A stretch of 42,016 nt of DNA from Plebeiibacterium marinum (GTDB taxonomy: Bacteria; Bacteroidota; Bacteroidia; Bacteroidales; Marinilabiliaceae): the NCBI RefSeq assembly GCF_026013615.1, contig NZ_JAPDPI010000048.1:1-42016 (forward strand). The letters run 5' to 3'. Of the stretch, positions 16,195 through 24,008 are shown piece after piece. Made by a program: the position numbers and the translations under genes. Position 1 is the stretch's first letter. Each line of letters begins with the position of its first letter. The notes beneath the pieces are model-generated. The model was given only the letters and a program-made list of their open reading frames with translations. It did no database searches and was not told the DNA's origin.

Positions 16195-17367
16195 TTACAG
16201 TGGAATTTCCTGGTGAAATTTATCCAGATCCCATTGTTCCATCAGGGCCTGTTGATATATTTTTGCTCTGTCTCCATCATTCTTCATCAACAAGGCACAA
16301 ACCTTTCCATCTTTAATATAAATATCCCTTTCTATCGGTCCCTTAACCTCAGTTACCACCCTATCCTCGCAACCCTTCGGCTTTACAGCAAAATAAAACT
16401 CTCCAAAAACCTCAGTTTTCATTCGAAATGGCTTTAAAGTCAACACTTCATTCCTGCCCATGGCATTTTTTCCTGCAACATAACCTTGTTTTTCTGCAGC
16501 ATGCCACAACCCGGTTATTATTCCATCCGGGTGTTCTGCTACATCTCCTGCAGCATAAATATCCGGGGAAGAAGTTTGCAGGCATTCGTTTACCAAAATC
16601 CCCCTATTGCAAGCGATGCCAGCTTCTTTGGCAATTGAGATATTGGGTTCATATCCTGTAGCTGCAATCACCACATCAAATTCCATCTTCCCCACTTCTG
16701 TTACCAGGGCATATCGCCCCTCACCTACCTCCTCAAAATTTATTTCCTTAACACCCAGCAACAATTCAATTCCTGATTCTTTAGTAGATTTAATAACAAA
16801 ATCAGAATATTTTTTATTGAGGTACCGTTTTAAAACTTGCTTGTTTCGATCCACCAATACCACGTCTTTGCCCATTTTCTTCAACTGGCTGGCGGTTTCC
16901 ACCCCTTCAACCCCGGCTCCCACCACCAGGTATCTTTGAGCTTTTTTCCCTGAACGCACAATATTTTCAACATGACGTGCTGTATATACATCAAACTTAT
17001 TTTCTTCGGGTACAATACAATCGCCTAACCCCTTAGGTTTGTTTCCGATGGCAACTATCAGTTTTTTATATTTTAAATGTCCCCGATGCGCAAAAGAAAC
17101 TTCACTTGAATCGGTCAATATTCCCTGAACATGATCGTACAACAACTCAATATGATTGTTAACCAGCCAATCATGATCAATCAATGCAAAAGCATCCTTT
17201 TCAAAACCACTTGCAATGTTCTTGTTAATTTGCGTACGTTTATACGGGAGCCTGTCTTCATCTGTAATCCACAAAACAGAACAGTCTTTATCTTCTTCCC
17301 TAATGGCTTTAATAGCGGACAAACCACTGATTCCGCCACCTATAATTATATAATCTTTTAATATCAT
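16195..17367 (-). CDS. FAD-dependent NAD(P)H oxidoreductase (rubredoxin/nitrite reductase-like fold)
   Basis: The product has 390 residues from the ATG at 17367; a TTG 18 nt upstream is a poorer start. It contains two Rossmann motifs: FAD-binding IIIGGGISG at 7-15, and NAD(P)-binding VVGAGVEGVETASQL at about 143-157. These are followed by ATGYEPN and the FAD-closing AGDVAEHPDG. This is the Pyr_redox_2 layout of NADH:rubredoxin reductases and of the N-terminal half of NirB, which pass electrons to a small redox protein. No redox-active Cys pair is seen. It ends the minus-strand operon, 33 bp after the radical SAM gene, so it could supply electrons to that enzyme (inference). Confidence 0.85.
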   Translation of the reverse strand: MILKDYIIIGGGISGLSAIKAIREEDKDCSVLWITDEDRLPYKRTQINKNIASGFEKDAFALIDHDWLVNNHIELLYDHVQGILTDSSEVSFAHRGHLKYKKLIVAIGNKPKGLGDCIVPEENKFDVYTARHVENIVRSGKKAQRYLVVGAGVEGVETASQLKKMGKDVVLVDRNKQVLKRYLNKKYSDFVIKSTKESGIELLLGVKEINFEEVGEGRYALVTEVGKMEFDVVIAATGYEPNISIAKEAGIACNRGILVNECLQTSSPDIYAAGDVAEHPDGIITGLWHAAEKQGYVAGKNAMGRNEVLTLKPFRMKTEVFGEFYFAVKPKGCEDRVVTEVKGPIERDIYIKDGKVCALLMKNDGDRAKIYQQALMEQWDLDKFHQEIPL

Positions 17368-17400
17368 AATACGTTTTTTATACAATGAACCTACCTGATC

Positions 17401-18432
17401 TTAGTCAAAAACTCCATAAATTTCATTACTGCATTTTGTACATTTACTCCCTATCATTCCGCTCACCCGCGTAGCATAGCCATTTCGCTCAATTAAAAGC
17501 TGATGACAAGCAGGACAATAAGTGTTTTCTGCCGAAGTATGCCTCACATTACCAAGATAAACATATTTAATACCCGTTTGTTTAGCTATGTCAAAGGCCT
17601 TTTCCATCTTTTCTATCGAAGTGGTTTGCAGATGACTCAGTTTGTGAGTACCATAAAAACGGCTAAAATGAAGTGGTACCTGATCAAAGCCCTTATCAAC
17701 CAACCATTGGCACATCTTACCTATCTCCTTTAAATCATCTGTATACCCGGGAACCATCAGGTTTGTGATTTCCAAACACACCCCTTCTTCTTTTAGCAGT
17801 TCAAGTGTATTTAAAACCGGAGTTAAATCCACCTTACTCAGTTTTTGGTAAGTTTTGTTATTAAAACACTTTAGGTCGATATTAGCAGCATCAATATACC
17901 TGCACAAATCACGCAAAGGCTTTTTATTGATATAACCGGCAGATACCATAATATTTGCAAGTCCCTTTTCATGGGCCACAACAGCAACATCTCTCATATA
18001 TTCGTAATAAATAATGGGTTCGGTATAGGTATAGGAAACAGATCGGCACTGTTTATCCATGGCCATTCGCACTATATCCTGAGGAGCTACATAATCAAAC
18101 TCGCCCACTGAAAAATTCTTCTGTGAGATGCTGAAATTCTGACAGTTTAAACACCTTAGGTTGCACCCGGTGGTTGATAATGAAAATGTTTGCGACGAAG
18201 GTTTAAAATGGTAAAGCGGTTTCTTTTCAACTGGATCAATATGTAATGCACAGGGATATCCGTAAACCAGAGAAACCAACTTATCCTCAACACACTTCCT
18301 TGTCCTGCACACACCCGTTTCACCATCTTTAAGAAGGCAGGTATGAGGACACAAGGTACAGCGGACACCTCCTTTTGACAATTCCCAATATTCAGCTGTG
18401 TACAGTTCTTGATTTTGCATATTCATAATCAT
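17401..18432 (-). CDS. amrS: AmmeMemoRadiSam system radical SAM enzyme
   Basis: The 343-residue radical SAM protein carries the [4Fe-4S] motif C90-x3-C94-x2-C97 (TTGCNLRCLNCQNF). It is preceded by a Cys-rich N-terminal segment with C25, C28, C32 and C42 (CTLCPHTC...GVCRTR), as in the PflA/PflX-like branch. A second C-x2-C pair of motifs lies near the C-terminus (CPAC and CTKC), probably binding a metal or cluster. It belongs to the AmmeMemoRadiSam set because an AmrB-AmrA gene lies in the same operon. The substrate is unknown. Three near ATGs (18432, 18426, 18420) are possible starts, and all overlap the upstream phosphoesterase gene by about 30-40 nt, indicating coupling. Confidence 0.9.
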   Translation of the reverse strand: MIMNMQNQELYTAEYWELSKGGVRCTLCPHTCLLKDGETGVCRTRKCVEDKLVSLVYGYPCALHIDPVEKKPLYHFKPSSQTFSLSTTGCNLRCLNCQNFSISQKNFSVGEFDYVAPQDIVRMAMDKQCRSVSYTYTEPIIYYEYMRDVAVVAHEKGLANIMVSAGYINKKPLRDLCRYIDAANIDLKCFNNKTYQKLSKVDLTPVLNTLELLKEEGVCLEITNLMVPGYTDDLKEIGKMCQWLVDKGFDQVPLHFSRFYGTHKLSHLQTTSIEKMEKAFDIAKQTGIKYVYLGNVRHTSAENTYCPACHQLLIERNGYATRVSGMIGSKCTKCSNEIYGVFD

Positions 18433-19306
18433 CTGCCTTTCGGTATCCTTCTATTTTAATTTCACCATTAGATTCAACCGTAACAATGCTATAGCTATTG
18501 TTTATTTCACCACTTCCTTCAACCATAGCTTTTAGGGTAAAATATAAAACATCATTAATCACATTACAACCTCCTTCATGCTTATGTCCCTGAAAAACAG
18601 CCTGCACTTTACCTGACTCTTCAATTACCTTACGTACCTTCCTGGCGTTATTTACATATAAATCGCCCCTCCCATCCAATAACTGATGGATAAACATAAA
18701 TACAGGCCCTTGCGAAAGCGCTAATACCTTCCGGAGCCATATCAGCTGCTCTTCTGGAATATTGGCATCAGTCCAGTGATAATTATGGTGATCATAATCT
18801 TCCCCTTTTTTGGTGTAACATGCATCCAGCACAACAAACCGCATCCCTCCCCTGTCAAAATAATAGTATGATTTATCCTTGGGTATGCCAGTATTTTCTA
18901 TCCCATTTAAAAACTGAGGCTTCGACAATGAATCCATATCATGATTACCCAGCACATGATAAACAGGCCCCCGAAACTGACGGAGAACATCTTCAATTTG
19001 CTCCAGGTATTTCAGGGTATTTTCCTCAACAGGAGGTGAGGTTTGATCTTTAAAATCTCCGGTTTCAATAACAAAATCAACACCTTGCTCATTAAACAAG
19101 TCAACGGCCTCTGCTAATTTAACCTTGCTTTCGCTGAAATACCGCCCCCACTTTACTTCTGCTTCAGCAAAATGAATATCGGTTACCCATCCAAACCGAA
19201 CTCTTTTTTTTAAGCCCACAAAGGAGGGCAGCACAATAGCCCCAACAAAACAGGCTGAACTTGTTTTAATAAACTGCCTGCGGGATAATTTATTTTTTAC
19301 ATCCAT
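18392..19306 (-). CDS. Tat-exported metallophosphoesterase
   Basis: The 304-residue calcineurin-like phosphoesterase has a twin-arginine signal (SRRQFIK, residues 8-14, followed by a hydrophobic core to about 30), predicting export in folded form. The metal motifs appear in order: D43-x-H45 in VTDIHF, GDFKD, GNHDMD near 120, an HQ motif, and GHKHEG near 242. This is a complete dinuclear metal site. It resembles the 3',5'-cyclic nucleotide phosphodiesterase/purple phosphatase-like subgroup, but the substrate is unknown. It lies between amrBA and amrS, 4 bp from the former and overlapping the latter. An exported enzyme inside this operon is unexpected. Confidence 0.88.
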   Translation of the reverse strand: MDVKNKLSRRQFIKTSSACFVGAIVLPSFVGLKKRVRFGWVTDIHFAEAEVKWGRYFSESKVKLAEAVDLFNEQGVDFVIETGDFKDQTSPPVEENTLKYLEQIEDVLRQFRGPVYHVLGNHDMDSLSKPQFLNGIENTGIPKDKSYYYFDRGGMRFVVLDACYTKKGEDYDHHNYHWTDANIPEEQLIWLRKVLALSQGPVFMFIHQLLDGRGDLYVNNARKVRKVIEESGKVQAVFQGHKHEGGCNVINDVLYFTLKAMVEGSGEINNSYSIVTVESNGEIKIEGYRKADDYEYAKSRTVHS

Positions 19307-19310
19307 ATAT

Positions 19311-20714
19311 TCAATCTGAAAAAATTATTGCCTCAAATATGAACAATTCTGCATCTTTCCAACCTTCATAACCTATATGAGCCTTATCTCTGGCTAAATG
19401 CCCAAGAAATTCTTCCATGCTCCATAGAGTTTTTGTTGCCACCTGAGGCAAAAAAGTTCCCCTGTTCCATCCTTTTTGCAGATACACCCCGTGACGCCCT
19501 AGCTCTATCTGAGAAATACTATGGATTTTTTCCTTTGGCGTCAGTACTGAAATTTCAATTTTAAGCTCCGGTAATTCTTCTGCCTCCACATGAGGAAACC
19601 GGCTGTCTGTAAACGCAGCAGAAACAGCATTATTCCGTACCAACTCAATTAAATCTACCTGTGCATCAAATTGGCCGATACAGCCCCTCAATTCCCCTGA
19701 AACATAAACCGAAACAAAGGCACTCCTATACCCTTCAAATCCGGGAGGCATTTTACTATCCGGGGATGTTTCAGAATCAATTCCCAAATTGTTACAAATA
19801 GCACTCCTGGCTTCCTGCAACAGCATTTCTTTAACATGTTGGGGCAATTCTTTTTTAGGAGCTGTCTTGTTTACTACAGCAATGGACTGATAGCCTACCA
19901 CCCGGCTCCGGTTTTGATAAAGCTTATCGCCAGATGTACCATAGAGGACTCTCCGATATTCGTAGTTTCTGTTTTTATTAGTCAGGCCCATCAAAACATA
20001 TACGGAAGTCCACCCGCACAAACTGGTATAAAGGTTCGATATCAAAAGCTTCTTATTTTCCTCCAAAACACTAAGAACATTTGCTTTTTTATTAGAACAA
20101 ATGGCACTCACTGTATTTTCGTCTACTACCCTTGCATCTTCATCCTTTGGGTAATGGGACAGGTCGGTGCTGATAACAAACAGGTTTCTCTCGTTAAAAT
20201 AAGGCTTTAATTCATCAGAAATATGATCTAACACTTCAATATTCTGGGTTCCAATAATAATAGGTACAATCTTATTTATATTTTTTAAATGGTATTGCAA
20301 AAAAGGAAGCTGAACTTCTATGGTATGCTCTTCGGCATGGGCACTTTCATTATAGGTAAAATGCGTACTTGATTCAATCAAGTGATTAGCCAGATCCAAA
20401 TCTACAGGAATCAATCCCAGAGGAGTTTTATAATGCCCTTTATTGTATACTGACGCCCCTTTAAGGGACACATGGTGACTAGAGCCAATAATAAAAATAT
20501 GGTCGTACTCCAACTCTGTATTAAGCTGTCCAAAAGCCCTGGCTGCAATATCACCAGAATAAGCATATCCTGCATGGGGCACTATTATAGCCGATATATT
20601 TTCTTTTGACACATTGCTATCAGCAAACATTTCCTTTAACTGTTTCCTTAATTCTTTAGGATCTGACTCGTAAAACGTACCTGCAACAACGGGTTCTCTA
20701 TCTATACACTTCAT
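19311..20714 (-). CDS. amrB-amrA: AmmeMemoRadiSam fusion protein AmrB-AmrA (MEMO + AMMECR1)
   Basis: The 467-residue product starts at ATG 20714; an upstream TTG frame extension is rejected. Residues about 1-285 form a MEMO1-family domain, an extradiol-dioxygenase-like fold. It has His47 in IVPHAGYAYSG, His80/81 in GSSHHV, EEHTIEVQLPFLQ, the TDLSHYP segment and a Cys near 233. His49, His81 and Cys244 of human MEMO1 are the metal ligands. Residues about 300-467 form an AMMECR1 domain with the signature RGCIGQ near 343 and the ending LWSMEEFLGHL. MEMO1 and AMMECR1 proteins in bacteria occur with a radical SAM enzyme, found two genes downstream. The biochemical role of the set is not established. 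Confidence 0.92.
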   Translation of the reverse strand: MKCIDREPVVAGTFYESDPKELRKQLKEMFADSNVSKENISAIIVPHAGYAYSGDIAARAFGQLNTELEYDHIFIIGSSHHVSLKGASVYNKGHYKTPLGLIPVDLDLANHLIESSTHFTYNESAHAEEHTIEVQLPFLQYHLKNINKIVPIIIGTQNIEVLDHISDELKPYFNERNLFVISTDLSHYPKDEDARVVDENTVSAICSNKKANVLSVLEENKKLLISNLYTSLCGWTSVYVLMGLTNKNRNYEYRRVLYGTSGDKLYQNRSRVVGYQSIAVVNKTAPKKELPQHVKEMLLQEARSAICNNLGIDSETSPDSKMPPGFEGYRSAFVSVYVSGELRGCIGQFDAQVDLIELVRNNAVSAAFTDSRFPHVEAEELPELKIEISVLTPKEKIHSISQIELGRHGVYLQKGWNRGTFLPQVATKTLWSMEEFLGHLARDKAHIGYEGWKDAELFIFEAIIFSD

Positions 20715-20908
20715 ACTCCTGGGTTTTCTGTTTAAAATAAATATACGAGACACAAGTATCAAGTATCAAAATTGACAATTTCATCTGTTTACTTTAAAGT
20801 TACCATTTTTTTTATTTTTTTCATATTAGCAACACGCTCTATTTAAAGCACTTTTACACCAAGTCCTTTTTAGACCATTTTTAACAGACCATTTTTTTGG
20901 CCATAAAG

Positions 20909-20939
20909 TTTGCAGGTTTAAAAAAAAGCTCTACTTTTG
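20909..20939 (+). promoter_or_regulatory. Promoter of the tRNA-Lys cluster (exact Bacteroidota consensus)
   Basis: TTTG at 20909-20912, a spacer of exactly 19 nt, then TACTTTTG at 20932-20939. This matches the Bacteroidota primary sigma consensus TTTG-N19-TAnnTTTG at every fixed position. Transcription would start near 20946, about 30 nt before the first tRNA. Confidence 0.85.
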
Positions 20940-20976
20940 CATCCGCGTTGACAAAATAACAACAACGCTATAAGGC

Positions 20977-21049
20977 GATTCAGTAGCTCAGCTGGTAGAG
21001 CACATCCCTTTTAAGGATGGGGTCCTGGGTTCGAACCCCAGCTGAATCA
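20977..21049 (+). tRNA. tRNA-Lys(UUU), copy 1
   Basis: This 73-nt cloverleaf has the acceptor stem GATTCAG/CTGAATC, D-arm TAGCTCAGCTGGTAGAGC, anticodon stem CATCC/GGATG with loop CTTTTAA (anticodon TTT), T-arm CTGGG-TTCGAAC-CCCAG and discriminator A. The CCA end is not encoded. It is the first of three identical copies. Confidence 0.97.
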
Positions 21050-21095
21050 CAAAATTTGAAGAAGTACGATTTGGGAAAACCAATTCAATTAAGGC

Positions 21096-21168
21096 GATTC
21101 AGTAGCTCAGCTGGTAGAGCACATCCCTTTTAAGGATGGGGTCCTGGGTTCGAACCCCAGCTGAATCA
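21096..21168 (+). tRNA. tRNA-Lys(UUU), copy 2
   Basis: Identical in sequence to copy 1 and spaced 119 bp start to start. The 46-nt spacer before it is repeated, with one substitution and one length change, before copy 3. The unit therefore arose by tandem duplication of gene plus spacer. Confidence 0.97.
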
Positions 21169-21215
21169 CAAAAATTTGAAGAAGTACGATTTGGGAAAAC
21201 CAAATCAATTAAGGC

Positions 21216-21288
21216 GATTCAGTAGCTCAGCTGGTAGAGCACATCCCTTTTAAGGATGGGGTCCTGGGTTCGAACCCCAGCTGAATCA
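21216..21288 (+). tRNA. tRNA-Lys(UUU), copy 3
   Basis: Identical to copies 1 and 2, at a 120-bp interval. Two nucleotides after the tRNA the terminator palindrome begins, so this is the last gene of the transcript. Confidence 0.97.
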
Positions 21289-21290
21289 CA

Positions 21291-21326
21291 AAAAAAAGGA
21301 GAACAAAATTTTGTTCTCCTTTTTTT
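21291..21326. terminator. Bidirectional terminator between tRNA cluster and PUL
   Basis: The 36-bp sequence is a perfect palindrome: seven A residues, GGAGAAC, AAAATTTT centre, GTTCTCC, seven T residues. It therefore has a stem and T-tract on both strands. It ends the tRNA transcript on plus and lies 14 bp after the last PUL gene on minus, serving both convergent units. Confidence 0.9.
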
Positions 21327-21339
21327 GTTTTAATATGGT

Positions 21340-24003
21340 TTAGTTTGTGATGCGGGATATTATTATAATCTGATCAATCAGAGCTTCATTAATCAATCCA
21401 TCCATGTTAGTATTCCATTCTTCTAAGACAATGGAAAAGTTATTACTACCTTTATTAAGGTTCACTCTTTTGGCATTGGAGCGCCCCCAGTCTGACCATT
21501 CTTCTTCCCCCCTCTGAGGCATAACCAACACTCCATTATATTCGTTGTTAACATATAAGCTTCGAATACAACAATTATTATCCGTATTCCAGGGACCAGT
21601 ACCATTAGCATAACGAACATCTAACAGATACTCCCCTGCTTCTTTTACTTTAACTATAAAATCAAGCGTTTTGTTTTCCGTTGTGCTAGTTTTTATAAAT
21701 CCAGTACCTGTATAATTTGAATATGGCAATGATGACTTTTTAAAAATTTCTTCAGGTTCTACAACCATTTCTTCAGAAGTCAACAAAATCGGTTCACTAC
21801 TAAATGACTCATCTCCATACTCATTAATAGCAGTAATAGCATACTCAGCAAATTTATCATCTGCAACCGTTATACTTGTATAGTTTCCCGACTTCAAAAG
21901 TTCCCCATCTTTATAAACACCATAAGCTTTTGCACCGTCTACAGGTTCCCATTCAATTGCAGAACCATTATAAACAGCATGTGGATTCGAAGATGAAAAA
22001 CGGTTAACTACGTGATTAATACCTTGGCCGCTAAATGAATTATTATTCATTTTTATCATGATAAAATGCTCCCCTTTCAAATCCGAGGAAACAAATGCCT
22101 CATCCTGAATTTTTCCATCAATCCAAAACTCTTTTATCTTATTACCATATCCTTCTACCTGAATATTTAGGATGGCATCCCTGTACTTATAATTAGACAA
22201 ACTCCTTTTCCCTCCATATACCTCAGGGATTACAGGGTTAAAACCTAAGCCATCTACTTTGAATTCCATTCCCATAAACACACGGTGAACCATAGCTATG
22301 TTACCAGCCATACTCCACAACATACGATGCGAATTAATCTCTGTACCTACATAATCACCATTCTGAGCCACAAAGTTTTCATAATTGGTCAGAAACAAAG
22401 CTCCTGCACGATATATGGCTGCCAAACCATGATTTAATGCTTGCTCATTGCCGGCTTTTGCTGCTGCCATATTCCAATACGATTGTACAAATGGCCAGAT
22501 AGCATTATTGTGATACGGGGGAATATCCGGAATTTGAGGATAAATACAAGTAGTTCCAAATTCGGTTAAAGGAGATTTCGAAACTATCGATCTGGCTTGC
22601 TCACCATCAGCCACATCAAACAAAATAGCCAATGCCTCGCCCAATGCTTCAAAACGTGGGGACAACAACAATGAAGAACGCCCATACAAATATTGAGCAT
22701 AATAACCCTTGTCCTTCATCCATAAAAGCTCATTGATCCCTTTTTTGATTTCATTGGCACGTTGTTCATAAACGCTGTATGGTTTCCCCAATAGCTTAGC
22801 CATCTCCACTAATATTTGATGCGCCTGATAATGCACTGCATTGGTTCCCAGGTTTTGAGAAACATAAATATCCATGTTCGACATCCATTTAGGATAAGTC
22901 TGCTCTCTCCAATCCAAAAACGAAGACTCTCCACAATACATACCTGTTTCAGCATCTCTTATGGTTAGATAATCATCATCCAATGTGTTTTTGATGATTT
23001 CATAAGCTGTCTCCAACCACTTCTGGTCTCCGGTAACTTTGTATACTTCCCATGCACCCAATGCCCATGTGGTACGATCGGAAGACACCGGCCATGCTCC
23101 ACCAGAGCCTGTATCCTGAATAATACGGTTGCGTTTTACTTTTTTCATCAAGCTGATTTTTGCCACTTCCGGTTCGTGATAGGCAAATGCCAAAAGGATA
23201 CTATAGCTTACATCACGAGTCCAGACACCACCCCATTTAGCTCCAGTTCTTAATGTACTGTCAGCTTCAATATTTAACCTAGCCTCTTCGAGCGACAGGT
23301 TAAAAAGCGCATCCACAACTTTTTGTTCCGACTGATAAACAGGCTTATCTGAAACATCAACACTTGCTTCCCAAATCTTTTCTTTGGCGCTATTTTCGTC
23401 AAATGGATTTAGCACCACGCTTAATTCATATATGCCATCTCCATCGTCATCTTTTAATCCCAATCCATTCTCATCCAAATTGGAAAAATCCCACGACAAA
23501 GGATAAGACCCTCCAGCTATATAAACGCCTTTAAAATCATCTTTTGCAATACGGCTACCGTCGAAGGCTTCATAATATCCTTTAGTTTTAAATTGATCCA
23601 ACACAGGATTCATATCCAACTTAAAAGTATATTCATAATTAGGAGGAAGCTTTGTTCCAGGATCAGCAGGGATTGCTCGTGTTTCCTCTCCAAAACGAAT
23701 GACTTTAGATTCATGCTCCTGATCAATGATAATCCAATGATCAGCACCGGATGGTCTTTCATTATCTTTTTCGTTGATACTAAATTTGAATGTGATCAAG
23801 CGCGAATAATTTTCATGGGTCAAGCTCTGATAATTAGAAACAATTTTGTCTCGTGCAATTACTGTAGCTTCATTTTTGCCTTGTTTTACACCATCTTTGT
23901 AAACTATAAATTTTTCTGATTGGTATAAAACCGACCTGTTCTTTGTGCAACTCAGCATAAAAAAACAGACCCCAACAATCCAAATAATTCTATTCATCAT
24001 CAT
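21340..24003 (-). CDS. Lipoprotein with six-hairpin glycosidase-like domain and C-terminal CBM-like domain
   Basis: The 887-residue protein has a lipobox (MLSC, Cys19). The N-terminal part (about 25-225) looks beta-rich. The middle (about 225-660) has the repeated helical pattern of an (alpha/alpha)6 barrel, with WGGVWTRD near 259 and acidic motifs such as FLDWREQTYP that recall glucosidases and debranching enzymes of the GH15/GH63/GH133/rhamnosidase fold group. About 670-740 is FN3-like. About 750-887 resembles a CBM35/CBM6-type sugar-binding module (EAGEYLLDVRYANGTGPWN). I could not assign a GH family. It starts 5 bp after the GH31 gene, so a role in trimming dextran or branched alpha-glucans is likely (inference). 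Confidence 0.8.
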   Translation of the reverse strand: MMMNRIIWIVGVCFFMLSCTKNRSVLYQSEKFIVYKDGVKQGKNEATVIARDKIVSNYQSLTHENYSRLITFKFSINEKDNERPSGADHWIIIDQEHESKVIRFGEETRAIPADPGTKLPPNYEYTFKLDMNPVLDQFKTKGYYEAFDGSRIAKDDFKGVYIAGGSYPLSWDFSNLDENGLGLKDDDGDGIYELSVVLNPFDENSAKEKIWEASVDVSDKPVYQSEQKVVDALFNLSLEEARLNIEADSTLRTGAKWGGVWTRDVSYSILLAFAYHEPEVAKISLMKKVKRNRIIQDTGSGGAWPVSSDRTTWALGAWEVYKVTGDQKWLETAYEIIKNTLDDDYLTIRDAETGMYCGESSFLDWREQTYPKWMSNMDIYVSQNLGTNAVHYQAHQILVEMAKLLGKPYSVYEQRANEIKKGINELLWMKDKGYYAQYLYGRSSLLLSPRFEALGEALAILFDVADGEQARSIVSKSPLTEFGTTCIYPQIPDIPPYHNNAIWPFVQSYWNMAAAKAGNEQALNHGLAAIYRAGALFLTNYENFVAQNGDYVGTEINSHRMLWSMAGNIAMVHRVFMGMEFKVDGLGFNPVIPEVYGGKRSLSNYKYRDAILNIQVEGYGNKIKEFWIDGKIQDEAFVSSDLKGEHFIMIKMNNNSFSGQGINHVVNRFSSSNPHAVYNGSAIEWEPVDGAKAYGVYKDGELLKSGNYTSITVADDKFAEYAITAINEYGDESFSSEPILLTSEEMVVEPEEIFKKSSLPYSNYTGTGFIKTSTTENKTLDFIVKVKEAGEYLLDVRYANGTGPWNTDNNCCIRSLYVNNEYNGVLVMPQRGEEEWSDWGRSNAKRVNLNKGSNNFSIVLEEWNTNMDGLINEALIDQIIIISRITN

Positions 24004-24008
24004 TTAAT

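Noticed and set aside
20715-20762. N-terminal extension of AmrB-AmrA from a TTG
   Set aside because: MEMO proteins begin near the REPVVAGTFY segment, which directly follows the ATG at 20714; the extension is rare-start and unlike the family.
20977-21288. CRISPR-like array
   Set aside because: The regular repeats here are tRNA-Lys genes with conserved cloverleafs and spacers that are themselves alike, so it is tandem tRNA duplication.
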